DNA of 64,000 bases from Lucinisca nassula (lineage: Eukaryota; Mollusca; Bivalvia; Lucinida; Lucinidae): NCBI GenBank assembly GCA_963580285.1, contig OY757021.1, forward strand, positions 94,847,221 through 94,911,220, given 5' to 3'. Of the stretch, positions 46,201-60,600 are shown one piece after another. Positions within the stretch are counted from its first letter, which is position 1. The number at the start of each line of letters is the position of its first letter. Below the pieces are notes generated by a model that was not told where the DNA came from, did no database searches, and worked only from the letters and a program-made list of their open reading frames with translations. Made by a program: the position numbers and the translations under genes.

Positions 46201-48758
46201 AAATCCTGTTTCACCGAATAATAAGAGTAAAAAATCACAATGCCGTCTGCTAAACATACCGAGCATGTAGATTTCTGTCTTGAGGTTTATCGTCGCCGTC
46301 AACACTATATAGGTCATTTTGGAGACATTGCTTCCAGTTTTGTGGGACATTTACCCACCATTGAGATGAAATGACATCTCAAGTCCTGCCGCCCCATGGA
46401 ACCAGTAGGATTTATGTGCATGGGCGGTCCGACACGCACCACTTTACCTGGGCAGGCTTAGATCCTCTAAACGGTTTCTCAGCGGTCGGTTTCAGTTCTG
46501 CGTGGAAGCATCATGCAGCTCATCTATTTCTTCAAGCCCCGATGGGCGGGGGCGTTACCCCCAGCATGCAGAGCTTTAGCTGTTTATGTTCTGTTTGAGT
46601 GTGTGTTTTTTTCGTATAACTTTTGTTTCTATTTTGCTATTGACACCTTTAGAAGCCTACAACATCGACAATTGTTGCGGGGTATCATTGCTTTCTTTTC
46701 AAACAGTTATGTTTCCATGCGGACCTTACACCTGAACGCCTTTATTGCACCCTTTGATACACAATGTGGAGATGTAGTCGAAAGTAATATGGAAAACACC
46801 TACATGTGAGCCCCGCCAAGCGAATTTGTGTCTTGGAGCATTCTGTCATGACAAATTTAAACTGCGCATGCCCAGCCATTCAGAGGGACCAGGGATATGG
46901 CTTTCTGTCTGAAGGTTCCTCTTGATTTACTGCTTGTATGAGCGTGCAGCGAAGGTTCTGGCGAGACTGCGCGGATGCGCAGGCTCGCCTGAACCTTCGC
47001 TGCTCGCATAGGCGATAAGTACCAAAATCGCTTGACGGGGCCCATGTATGTGTGAGCCAGTTGACATATTTTTTAACTTTAATGATAAGAGGAATGTATA
47101 ATTTTATTCCAAATGCAAGGGTGACTTTGCTGACACGTTTTGCTTGTTCTCTTTACACCAAGCTTTAGCTGAACAGGCAGCCCAATCAACTCGAAAAGTC
47201 TTCTTTAAGTCACAAATTACCTATAGACTTTGACACATACACAAAGTAATCAAAACACTTATAACAATAGTGGGTCAATTGTCTCTGAGTGTAGACTTGA
47301 AAAATGATGGGTGACTTTGACAGTTAACATTTCGTATAACCCTTACATTCCTATACTGTAAATAGACAGTGTATAGTCTGTTCAGACGCCGCGGTCTACG
47401 GCGTCTGATCTGGATCTACACTGTCTGCACAACCCGACACGTGATTCTACTCCAGTTTATATAGATAACCTTATTACGGAACATGCTAACCTCACAGCGA
47501 TATGAATAACGCGGCCATTTTCTATAAATACACATTACCTGGATTTTCTACAAGGCAGTAATAGTCACGTTGTTGACTTTAGCACTGAAGAGTTTTTTGG
47601 CTTAGTAATTTTGGGTCAACCAAAAAGTGATCACACCTGTATGTCTGAATTGGTGGACAAGATGATTTCAAGGTTGTATCTCGTATACGGATAGCCTGCT
47701 TAATATTGAAAGATATTACTTACTGTATTGCTTCACCGGCTGTCTGCAAGATAGGAATAAAGACTGGTTTATAGAATATTTAAAGTGATTTACAAGCATC
47801 AATCCACCACGTTTGCACTTATTTTGTATTTTTCCAATAGAATACAAGTAATACATTTTGGTACAGTAAAATTCTACGATTAAGACAAGCTTAAATTAAG
47901 CAATTTTCTTCTTTTAAACGCACAGTTAAGAGGTTTCTGTTTTGCAATCTCTGTGTTTTCTGCACCTTATGTACTCTACTGCGGTACTGTACAAAAGAGG
48001 AGGTCTTCAAGATCACTTTTGAACAGTTCCAAAGGTGGTCTTAGCATAGCAATTTTACTGTCTTACTGTATTTGGAAGAAGCGAAGATTACTTCTATGCA
48101 TGATTACTCTGTGAATTTATGCATGCTTATCGGCGTATTCTTTATCTGTTCTACGCATCCAGAACGATGCCAAAATGAATCAAGCGATAGGAGTGATCCT
48201 TGGTATACAACGGTGTGCCAACAGCCACCCTGTTGCGCACAGGTTCGAAAAATCGCACAACAATCAGTCCAGAAATCTGGATGTCAGGTTAACTTTAAAA
48301 CTGACTCAATTGGCTACTATAATACAAGGAGAGGATATTGTCAGATATTTCTGGGTATTTGATGTGATTTGGATCTTAGATACTTTAAAAGTGTTTGACT
48401 TTTAAATGAAGTAATCAAGACAAACAAAAATATTTGAAGGCAATGATCAGGAATGGACACAATTACCCAATAACTTCTGTCCAAGACACTTAATGAGGAG
48501 AAGGACGTATATGCAGCAACGGTAATATGATTAAATCATACCAGGAATTTTAATTAAAACAACGGTATTATAATTAAAATATAACCGTCCCGAAGCGGAC
48601 AGTTTCTTTCTCCCCCAAAAGGCATTACCAGTATATAAATGTAAAGGCATACAATAGAACAGCAACAGAAGCAAAAGCCTTGGAAAGGACAAAAATTAAT
48701 TTACTTGGGGACGAGGGCTGGACGGAGGTGTGTGTCTTACATCGGTTTAACATGGCTA

Positions 48759-48842
<84 letters not shown>

Positions 48843-51800
48843 ATACGCTCCAGATTTGCCGGACGACAGACTACTCAGTAATCATGGTTCTACGGCATGT
48901 CTCTTTAACCAGCACAGGGGATAATTCTCTTTTCATGGGTGCTCCAGTTACTGTCCCGATCCGAAGGACGTCGCACTCAATTAATTACTACAAATGTGCC
49001 AATGGAGCATGTTCGGACACCGTAATTTTATCACACTGACGGGGATCAAACCGGGGGCCTCCAGCATCAGAGACAAGTGCACTAACTACTGAGCTACACC
49101 GTTTCATCTAATCTGATTTCGAACGAATAAAATCAAGACAAGAACATATGCTGTGTGCAAATGTAAGATGTCTGATTTGTTTGTTTGTTTGATTTGAGGT
49201 TAAACGTCTCCGCCAACACCATTTAGGTCATTTTGGAGACGTTGCTTCCAATATTTTAGGACTTTTACCCCGACATTGAGACGCAAAGACGTCTCAATCC
49301 CTGCCGCCCAATGAAACCAATAGGGTTTATATGCATTTGGCTGTCTGACACGCAACACTTTGCCTGGGCAGGCTTAGGTCGTCTATGCGGTTTACCGGTA
49401 CTCATGTGCGGTCGCTTTCAGCATCATGCAGCCCAATTTATTTATCCAAGAAGATGTCTGATTTCAAACGAAGGAATCAAACTAAATACTTTAATGTATG
49501 ATTACAGATATTGCGTTTTTGTGTAAGAAGAAAATAAATGAAGAAAATAAATAAGGAAACTGGATAAATACAGCTGTTGAGTGCCTGATTTAAATGAAGG
49601 AAACGAAATAAGATCATTGCCTCCACTTCTGTTTTGAATGGCTGTGTTATTGTATGTGTTTACGGTTTACGTCCCCGTCAACACTATTTATGTGATTTTT
49701 GAGACGTTGCTTCCCATTTTGTGGAAAATTTGCAAACATTGATACCCAACATTGAGATGAAATGACATCTCAAGCCCAACATCCCAACCAAACCACTAGG
49801 GTTTAAGGAGTGGTCCGACTTACACCACTGTTCCTGGGAAGGCTTACACCTAAGCGCGGTTAACCAGTATTTAAGTTTTGTTGGTTCCAGCTCTGCGCGG
49901 AAGCACCACGCAGCCCATCTATTTCTGCAAGCCCCGATGGGCAGGGGGTGGGTGGTGGTGCTGAGGGTCTGTTTGAATTTAGGTAAGTGCAGACTGAATG
50001 CCTATGTAAGAAAAGTAGAAGTAAAACAAAGATCAGGAATCGATACAATTAACTTACTCCACCCATCAAAGACACCAAAGGGAAAGAAACACAAACAAGA
50101 AGCAGTGCAACATCTCCGTGAACACAAATAATCAAAGAACCACAGAGGTGAGACAACGGTGAGGACTCGACAGCAAGAAACCACTGAAATGCTGGAGCAA
50201 AAGAAAACCAACAGTTAGACTCCGATTTTAAATGAAGAAATCAACATAATTGAAGCTATTGAGTGCATGTTGAAGAATGAACTAAAAGTACAGATTCCTG
50301 ATATTTCTATTTTGAGTGTCTGAAAAAATAAGAAATAAGTTAAGTGCAGACAGTACGTGCCTATGTAAGTCGGCAGTTTTCAAATAAAGGAAACACGTAA
50401 AGATATTGGACTCCGGCGTAAAATCTTTAATGGAAGAATCTATCCTGCTCTTTGATGTTCGGCAGCTACGTCCAAAAGATAAATAAAAGGTGAATTTGTG
50501 AGTTTAACTTTATTTCCTTTAAAGGGTGAAGGGACAATAAATATTACAGTTATACCTGTAAAAACATTTTTGTTTCCTCCGCCTTTGTAGGATAACAGCG
50601 ATCACGATAATGGCTATTATAAAAACACCACAACAAGCTGAGACCAGGATGATTCTATGACTAGTCGTCATACCGTCTCCTGGTATTCCATCTTCCGGTG
50701 CAACTGAAAATAAAATGTGTTTAAAATTAAGCTGTTTTTATCCTGAATTTTCTCAGTAACATATTTTGTAGTTTTATCCATATTTTCTGCAAATTTGAAT
50801 TTCAAACTGATATCTGATTTTGACAAAAGTGAGTCTCATGGTACAATAAGAGAATAATTTTCATTTTGTTAAAAAATGCTAAGATATTTTGCAATAGATG
50901 AAAGTGTTAACTAACACTATCGCTAGCTATTAACAAACCGACCCTGATTGCGCTCTTATTAGATATTCAAAAAGTGATGCGGACCTCCGTGTCCTAGTGG
51001 ATTAGTAGATAACAGCACCGACTCTTTAAACAATAGGTCTCTGCCTGCCCTCAGGCAACATATGAGACACCAAGCACATTAACGGAAGATCTGGTGGAGC
51101 AAAACGCTTAAATAATTGAAAATCGAAATTAGATAATTTTTCTTATTCCTTGCATCATTTCGTGACTCTATTGACATATTTTAAGAAAATGATAAGAGCA
51201 CTGAACAAAAAGTATGTATTCTACTTGCCAACTTTAGTCATAGTCTGAAGATAGTATGAGCAAGGCGTTTTGCTCCACCTTACTCTAATGTCAGACTTGG
51301 ATTGATTTGATACCTGCGGACCAACTTCTAGTCTCTTGCTCTGTACACGTATTTCCCTGCCATCCAGCATTGCAATGACAAAATCCTCTTATAGCGTCAC
51401 ACGTGCCATTGTAGTTTCCTCCGGTGCAGTTGCAAGTTCTGCTGCAGTCAGGGCCATAATGCTCACCATCACAATCTGTAAATCATAGACAATATCTCAT
51501 ACAATATCTATACTGGAGCCAGTGCATTTGAAAAGGTTCAAACTGACTTGTGACCAGGAAATACGAAGATAAGAAGATTAGTCAGAGCCTTTACCAGTCA
51601 CAGGAGACTTCTGTGGATACTAGTTCAGTCAAAAAGCACGAAGTAAGACGCTCATTTGACTGCATTCTCCACAGGAGTCACTGGCCAGCTGTACCTTTTT
51701 TTTCTTACACAGGCTCACAAAATGGTTCAAGAAAAAAAACATACTTATACAAAAATAACTAAAACGTCTGTAAACCATCTGGTTTGATCAGATACTATTT

Positions 51801-54800
51801 TATGTCAATTTGATATAGAGATGTCTGTAGTTTTCACGTTTGTTTGTTTGATTTGAGGTTTAACGTCCCCGTCAACACTGTAAAGGTCATTTTGGAGACG
51901 TTGCTTCCAATTTTGTGGAAATTTTACCCGACATTGAGATGAAATGACATCTCAAGCCCTGTCGCCCAATGAAACCAAAAGGGTTTATTAGCATGGACGG
52001 TCCACCTCGCACCGCGGTTCCTGGACAGGCTTAGATCCTCTAAGCGGTTTAACAGTACTAGTGTGCGGGTCGGAATCAGCTCTGCGTGGAAGCATCATGC
52101 AGCCTATATATTTCTACAAGCCCCTATGGGCGGGGGCCGTAGTTTTCACGTGACTGTCACTTTTTAGTTTATATAATTATGAAAGACTGCACTTAATAAT
52201 TAAACAGGGGTCAATTGGTGAAATACAGAAGCAAAATAGATTTTAACCGACGTTCACAGTCGTTAAACAACCGTCACCATGATATCTCACAAATCGAACG
52301 TAAGTTGACCATTCAAGGCGTTTGTTAATTTGTGACGTTGCATCACTTCACATTTACAGCGTTCTTCATTTGTTTATGAGCACATTTCTTCATTTATGAT
52401 GTGTTCTCGTAGGAGAATGTGCTTTGCTTCCCATCATCTACAGTAGAACTTCGAAGACTCGAACACCGATGGCTCGTTTACCATGGATGAGTCAAACCTG
52501 TTCCCAAACCCCTAGGGAAATCCTCTATATACGAAATAGGCGGGTAATTTAGGAGATTTTCGCCTTTTATATTACAAATGTATGCTGTGTGTACTCATTA
52601 GAATCGCCTCATTGAGGCGATTTTAATGAGTATACACAGCATACATTTTCATTATAGAATACCGAAAAAGATGTACAAAAGTTTCTCGTTATGCGTCCTG
52701 GCAGTCACCCTCAGTGGCTCGAACTACCCCAGTCTCGAACAGATTTGAGAGGTCCATAAGGTGTTCGAGCCACCGAGGTTCGACTGTAGTTTGATTTTAA
52801 ACTTCTTTGGGTGTAACCACATGGATGACGATTGGCCTAAATATGGTATTGTTGCGATGAATGACCGACGCAGTATCAGTAGACAGACAGACAGACAGAC
52901 AGACAGATGAAGGAAAAAAGCTATGAATAAACATCGGGCAAGAGTTTATAATGAAAACTTTGTTAAGTTCACGTACCCAGTCTTATTCATTTACGTATAA
53001 AGAACATGCATGATAGAAAGAAAAAATAATCAATACTCTTTACTGCAGAAGTCAACGATCAGTTTACGGCTCCCGCCCATCGGGACTTGAAGAAATAGAT
53101 GGGCTGCATGATGCTTCCACGCAGAGCTGAAACAAACTGCACACGAGTATTGGTAAACCGCTTAGAGGTTCCATGCCTGCCCAGGCAAAGCGGCGCGAGT
53201 AGGACCGTCCATGCTAATAAACCCTATTGGTTTCATTGAGCGACATGTCTTGAGATGTCATTTCATCTCAATGTCGGGTAAATGTCCCACAAAATTGGAA
53301 GCAACGTCTCCAAAATGACCTATACAGTGTTGAGGGGGACGGTAAACCTCAAATCATATAAACAAAACAATGATCAGTTCAGAGTGTGCTTATTTCCAAC
53401 GCTGGTTTAAACATAATGTATTTAATAACCACAGCAAACAGGTCCGCATGGAGTAAACAAGTATACACGAAACAAGACAGAATAGAATGATCAGAAATCG
53501 TTTACTCCACACTTCCCATCGGAGACACCAAAGGGAAAGAAACACGAACATGTAATAACTAAACCACAAGCTGAAGGCCTTTCCCATAAAATGGTCAAAC
53601 GGCTTTCCAAAATAAAACACGCATGCAAAGACGAACTGTAACAATAATAAACCACGACAGAAGAATCATGGATCAGAACTCAACAGCAATCTGACGTAAG
53701 TGTATTCTAATGCACTTGCGTATGTAACTCGCCGTTTGATTGGATAACGTCAAAAATTTGCGACAGTATATTCTGCGATATACTGTCAAAAACCCGACGT
53801 CATCACGTAACGTCGCTTTTCATTGGCTAGCATTTGGATTTTACGCATCTCACAGTGCTTGGCGTTTTGTGCAAAATAGTTCAATTTTTGGGAGGTAAAT
53901 CGTCGGTTTTACGGTCGCAAATTAGGTTTCACGGCTCCACTGGCGCGTCGCCGTCAAACGAAATTTCCGACCGTAAAACCTCCGATTTACCTCCCCAAAT
54001 GACAATTTTCGATACAGTTATCCCCTAAGTTACATGATGGAGATCGAAACTCATGACATATAACATCGGCATCTACCCGTCATTAATAGATTAACGCTCT
54101 GCATGTTTGGTATTGTTTTTATGAGCAGACGACAATTTTAAATATTTTTCTGATGTTGTGGTTTCTTGTGTCCTAGAAATTTGCCTATTTTCTTGGAAAA
54201 ATCAGAGAAAATATCAACAATTTGTCGCCAGCTGAATTAACAAAGAAAGTGGTGAGGGTTACGGATGAGCTCTATACAAAATTATGCAACCAAAAGCGTA
54301 GCAAAGTTGTCCGCTCTCAAAACAGCTGTGTTGTATCCTTTCTTCTTGTACAACCCAATAATAGTCATGAACTATCCTAGGAAATCATTGTTACCGTATG
54401 CTCTTTTGTTATAAGATTTATAATACTACCTTCTGTGCAATTTTCCCCTTGTTTTCCAAGACAAATACATGTGCCATTAATGTGGTCGCAATGAGGGGTT
54501 CCGGTACATGAGCAGTTTTCTTTGCAAAAATCCCCATAGAAACCCATCGGACAAACTGAAGAAAAACAAGAACAAAAAATAAAAAAACGCGGGTTAAAAT
54601 ATCATAGATGAGACCTTGTGAAAATGTTTAAACAGGTGGCAAAACTTGTTCCATGTTCAGGATCAATCGTCAACTTGAACGCTCGCAAAATCATCTGACG
54701 TTAACAAAAGTTTTAGAAATGCATATTGCATTGCGACAGGACTACGCAGCGTCATGTCAAGAACAAATCGCAGCCGTTGCTCCGACATACTGGATCTCGT

Positions 54801-57556
54801 TATGGAGAACTTTTATGTAAAAACATGTTTAAAACATCAAGTGAATTCCATGATTCGGACATGGAATTTTACTGTTTAAATACGGCATTCATGTCATTCG
54901 ACAATGTCTCAAGCAATCATGCGGCATCGGTATTCATGGAAGAATAAGAGTATAGTAAAATTCCTATATTAAGATCACCTTTGGGACTGTTTATAAGTTG
55001 TCTTTAAGTCCACCTCTGAACAGTCCTAAAGGTGGACACTGGGTTCAGAAATAATTGAAAGCTTCTCATTGAGCTTTTAAAAGCAGACAAAGTCTTAATT
55101 ATAGGTGGTCTTAATAGCGGAGTTTTACTGTATACTATCACTAATCTTTCATTTTATTCTAAAAGACGCCGCGTTACATTTACAAGTGCGTTAGAATTTC
55201 TTATATTTATCCAAGTTTGAACTGCATTTGATCGACTTGAAAATAAAAGAAAGAATCATTAATGGTGTATTATATCCATTGCTGCATATTCTTAATTTGA
55301 CGGAAAATTTGACACGAGAGAGAAATTCGAAGCACATCGCAACGCATTTCTTATCGTAAGTTTATCAGCGTCAATGACGTAATGACGCCACCGTTTTACT
55401 GTTCAGAAACATGACTGACGTATCCTACCCGTGTTGTGTGGCGCGCGTGGGACGTATTTTTGTTACCATTCCATTACGCAACGTCTCAATGGTTAACTAA
55501 AGGACCTTCCAGTAAATGCTTCAAATTTGTACAAACAGTCGAATGTCTGAGTCAAACTCACTCTTTCTAGAGCCCCTAGAGGGACGATTCAGATTTGTAC
55601 ATCGTTTATCTGAAAAAGGTATGTTACAAGTACTCGATGAGGCGATTCTGCTGTGCAGACACCATACCATTTTTAATACAGAAGATCAAAAGTATTCCCT
55701 AAGATATTCCCATAATGCATTTGAACTGGCGCTATGATGAACCATCAGTGCCTGGAACAACACCTAGCTATCTCGCACAAATTTTAATGCATCACGAAAA
55801 CACGCCTTTATAATTTTGATCCCCTTGAACCCCCCTTTTATTTAGAAAGACTAGGGGTTTGCAGGGGTAAACCGTATTTCTGCTCTAAAATATTGATTAT
55901 GGGTACTCGTTAGAACCGCCTCAATGAGGCGGTTCTAACGAGTACACACAATCTATATTTTGAACAGAAATAAAAAATATCACAATTTTTCATCTTAAAA
56001 ATTTCATTTTTTCGGCAATAAAGGTTACAATGTATTTGTATAGACGTGTTTTCGTAATGAGTCCAAAAGTGTTCGTTCCATTTGTACTGAGGAATGTACC
56101 CTGTGTAACTAGAGTGGCGACAAACTAATGCGCGTGCAAATCTGACTGGATAACGTCAAAAAATGTACGGTATACCCTGCGATATACTGTCGAAAACCCG
56201 ACGTCATTACGCGACGTCGGTTTTCTTTGGCTGGAATAAGGCTTTACGTAGGTTACTGTGGTTACAGTTTTAAGCCAACAGTACACGTTTTACGAAAAAA
56301 AACAAAACAAAAACCGAACAAGTGATTTAATGGGAACACTGTCTTCAAAATAGTCATTTGGAAAGACGAACCATTGATTATACAATCACAAATTAGGTTT
56401 TACGTCTCTGCTGACGTGTCGCCAAAAAAGAAATTTCCAAACGCATATCCCCAAATGACACTTTTGGAGACAGTTATTTTCATTACAATTTACTTACGGT
56501 CAGAACAATTCTGGCCAATGAAGCCAGGTTTGCATTCACAAAATCCATTGACTTTGTCACACTCTGTGGTAGTGTTGATATCACAGTTACACCTGAGTAG
56601 ACAATCCACACCATACCTCCAGTCCCCACATTCTGATTTTGAAAAAAAAAATCATGTAAACCCATTCTACATTAAAAACTGTGTGGGCTGATAATTCACC
56701 TTTAATATCATGCTGAACACGACATCCTGCAAACAGTGTAGATCCAGAACAAGCCATCTGATCATTTCCAAACCGTTTGCGAATTTGAATGAATACATTA
56801 ATTCAAGCAATTTGATTGGTTAATAGTGAGAAATTGATGTAGTAAATTAATTCATACAGTAGTATAAGGGTGAACAGGCACTGGCATATCTATCTCTAAC
56901 CTTCTATTGTTAGCACATTTGAGCCCCGCCAAGCGAATTTGGGTCTTCGAGCATTCCGTCATGACAAGTGTTTTAAGTGCGCATGCCCAGCCATTCAGAG
57001 GGGCCAGGGATATGGCTTTTTGTCTGAAGGTTCCTCTTGATTCACTGCTTGTATGAGCGAGCAGCGAAGGTTCTGGCGAGACTGCGCGGATGCGCAGGCT
57101 CGCCTGAACCTTCGCTGCTCGCATAGGCGATAAGTACCAAAATCGCTTGACGGGGCCCATTTCATTACAAATCCGACTGCGTGAAATGAATGGGTTTTAG
57201 TGACACAATAGCTGATTGAAATCTAGTGTTTCATTTTCTTGACGGTGCGAGAACATGGTCTGAGACAGTAAGATTGACGTCAGAATTCCTACTTTCTAAG
57301 CGCTCTGCATGCTGGGTATCTTTTTTAGCAGACAACAATTTGAAATATTTTTCTTATTTTTCCCAGAATCAGGATTTGACATGTTATGCGAACTGTCTCT
57401 TATGGAGACTATTTGCATGAGATGTCAAATAGTATTTTCTTGGGAAAATAAGAAAAATATCGACCTACAATTTGTAGTTTGCTGAATTAGCCCAGAGAGA
57501 CAATCCGGTAAAACACTGAATAAATACCGCTCGGGGAACTTTAGGATACAACAACA

Positions 57557-57608
<52 letters not shown>

Positions 57609-60600
57609 ATACTACTACTAATAATAATAATAACAATACTATTGGGATAATAAACAACTAGACTCGTGCAGTCGATGGCACACCATCGCACATCCCCACG
57701 CTTCATTTCGGTTTGATATGTTACACGACCATTTCTGGAAACTTTGATTTTTTAACCTACCGGGGCCCCCGTACCACTGGCCCCGCAGCCAGGGGTGGGA
57801 TCAAAATTCTGAAAGTGTTTTGCACTCCCCAGACCAAAAATCAGTTCCCAAGGTTTCAATTTTCTATCTCTAACGGAGTAATCCACAATCGTTATTGTGG
57901 GGGGCATGTATTTTTACCTCTGGCCCCGCCGAGAGCGGTGGGATCAAAATTTAGAAAATGTCATGCACTCAACACACCATAGATATGTAAGTTCCCAAAG
58001 TTTCAAGTTTCTATCTCTAACGGTCTATGAGGTGTTATTAGATTAGAGGGGGGGGGGGCGGGTATGTCTTTTTTTGTTTACCTCTGGTGACCTTCACATT
58101 AATCTGAGGGCTCAAATTTTAATTTCAATGCATTCTACCCATTATGCCATTCAATTTGATGTGTAGCACGGCCATGTTCTGAAAACTCTGATTCTTGACT
58201 CCCACTTCCACCCCGCCCTAGCCCCGCAACCAGGGATGGAATCAAAATGCTGAAAGTGTCATGCACTCCCCAGACCAAAGATCCATCGGTTCCCAAGGTT
58301 TCAAGTTTCTATCTCTAACGAATCATGAAATTTTTTTCAGAGAACAACTTCAAATTGGTTTTATTTATTTATTATCACAACGTTTCGGCCATTATTGGCC
58401 TTTATCAAGTGTAATAAACAAGTAGACAGGAAATGACGTCGACGTCACACGACGTCAATGGTGACGACGTCAAATAGAAACACATCAGTTGGCGTAAAAA
58501 GTCTAAATAAAGGATCATTATTAGATACAAATCTCTAACGAAGAAATCCACCACCGTTATGGAGGGGGTATGGACGTACGGACGGAAGGCGAATACGATT
58601 ACCCAGTTTTTCTTCCAAAAGCTTGGGGATAATAGGGCAAAAGGGACATCAAATCAAATATATTTAATGTTAAACAGAAAAGAAAAGGGCAAAGGGGACA
58701 TATAATCAAATATATTTTATGCTATTGGTAAAAAAAATTAGGCAAGATAATCCTCAGTCTACATCGATTGTGGAAGTTAGATTCTAATTACCCCAACACA
58801 TTCACATTTAGCCACATGATTTACAGAAAATCCAGGAAACGGTGATTTATAGAAAAAAAGCCTTGCTATTCTTATCGTTGTAATGTCAGAACATTGCATA
58901 AGATATTGTTCAATAGACCCTGGGCTTGAATCATGCGTTGGTGCCTCATCAGGGTCTAAATTGTTTATTTACAGTACTCGACCCCCGCCCATCGGGGCTT
59001 GAAGAAATGGATTGGGCTGCATGATGCTTCCGTGCAGAGCTTAAACTGACTGCACATGAATACTGGTAAACCGCTTAGAGGTTCAAAGCATGCCCATGAA
59101 ATATGGTGCGAGTCAAACCGTCATATTAACCCTATTGGTTTCATTGGGCGGTAGGGCTTGAGATATCATTTCATCTCAATGTTGGATAAACGCCCCACAA
59201 AATTGGGAGCAACGTCTCTAAAGTGACCTATATAGTGTTGAGTGGGATGTTAAACCTCAAATCATACACACAAACAATTACTTACAGCACAACTGTATTA
59301 AACGAAACGAAACAGCCAGCACCATTTTTTTTCAGCGAATACTCAGAGACAATTGACCCACCAGTACTATCAGTGTTTTGATTATTGTCTCAAATGTTTT
59401 GGCTCATTAAAGATCAGGACTCAGTTGTTTAAAACATCATTAGCTTAACGAGCTCGTTAGCGGTCAAGCTGTTAAATGTTCTAATAAGTACATTGTCTAA
59501 TACAATAGTATTTTTGCTGAAAAATGTGATGCAAAAGCTGCTCACATTTTTTAGCAAAAATATTAGCATATTTGCCATATCAAGGGGAATGGGTACACCT
59601 TCAGGAAAGGCAACTCCTCAAAAATATTTTTGTCTCCCGTGTCAATAGAGGTCAAACTCTACAGGAAAGAACTTGCTCCTGGGGAGCAAATTCTTTCCTC
59701 TAAGAGTAGACCCCTTTTCAGTAGGACAGGGCTTATAGAAAAGCGAACAGGAAGTCCCGAAAGTTGTCTACCTTTAAAAATGGCGGAAAAATCTGCCACT
59801 TAAATGGTCTAAGTTTTGTTGATATGTTAACTAACGACGTCGTCAGTTTTGAACAACCAGCCCCAGCTGTACTCACCTTCGGAACAATTATAACCACCAT
59901 ATCCTGATTTACACGTGCAGCTACCATTCTTTGGGTCGCAAGTCTGATTTTCATTGCACGTGCAAGTTCGAGAGCAGTTTAAATCAAATGTGCGATTGCA
60001 ACCTGAAAGAAATAAACCTGAAGTAAAATTAGGTGATGTTACCTTTTACAATCATTTCGGCAAGTCTATGAAATGACAACACCGCAGTCACAAACTCCTA
60101 AATGAGACCGCAGGAATTATATCTGAGCTTCATGGCGTTCGCGAACAACAAAGGAGCAGATCGTCTGCGCATCCGTTGCACATCCTTTCGCCAGAAATTG
60201 ACAACTGTCTTCACATCACGTAAACACGCCTACACAATTTTGAAACCCTTGAACCCCACTTGTATATAGTACAACTGGGGTTTACAGGTGTAAACCTTAA
60301 TTTTCTTATTTTTGCTCTAAAATATAGATTGTGGGTACTCGTTAGAACCGCCTCGATGAGGCGGTTCTAACGAGTATTCACAATCTATATTTTGAGCAAC
60401 AATAAGAAAAATATCACAATTTTTCATCCTAAAATTTTCATTTTTTCGGCGATAAATGTTACAATGTATTTGTATAGGCATGTTTTCGTAATGATGAATC
60501 AGCAGACGGGAAATAATGGCCGTAGAAACGATCCCCTAATGACGTCATCGTGTCTGACTGACACACAGTTTGCTCATTGAATTTCGAATTACAACAAATG

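Noticed and set aside
57720..57985. 89-codon plus ORF rich in Pro/Gly
   Set aside because: Lies in the diverged tandem units at 57715-58620, and the phrase repeats in other frames.
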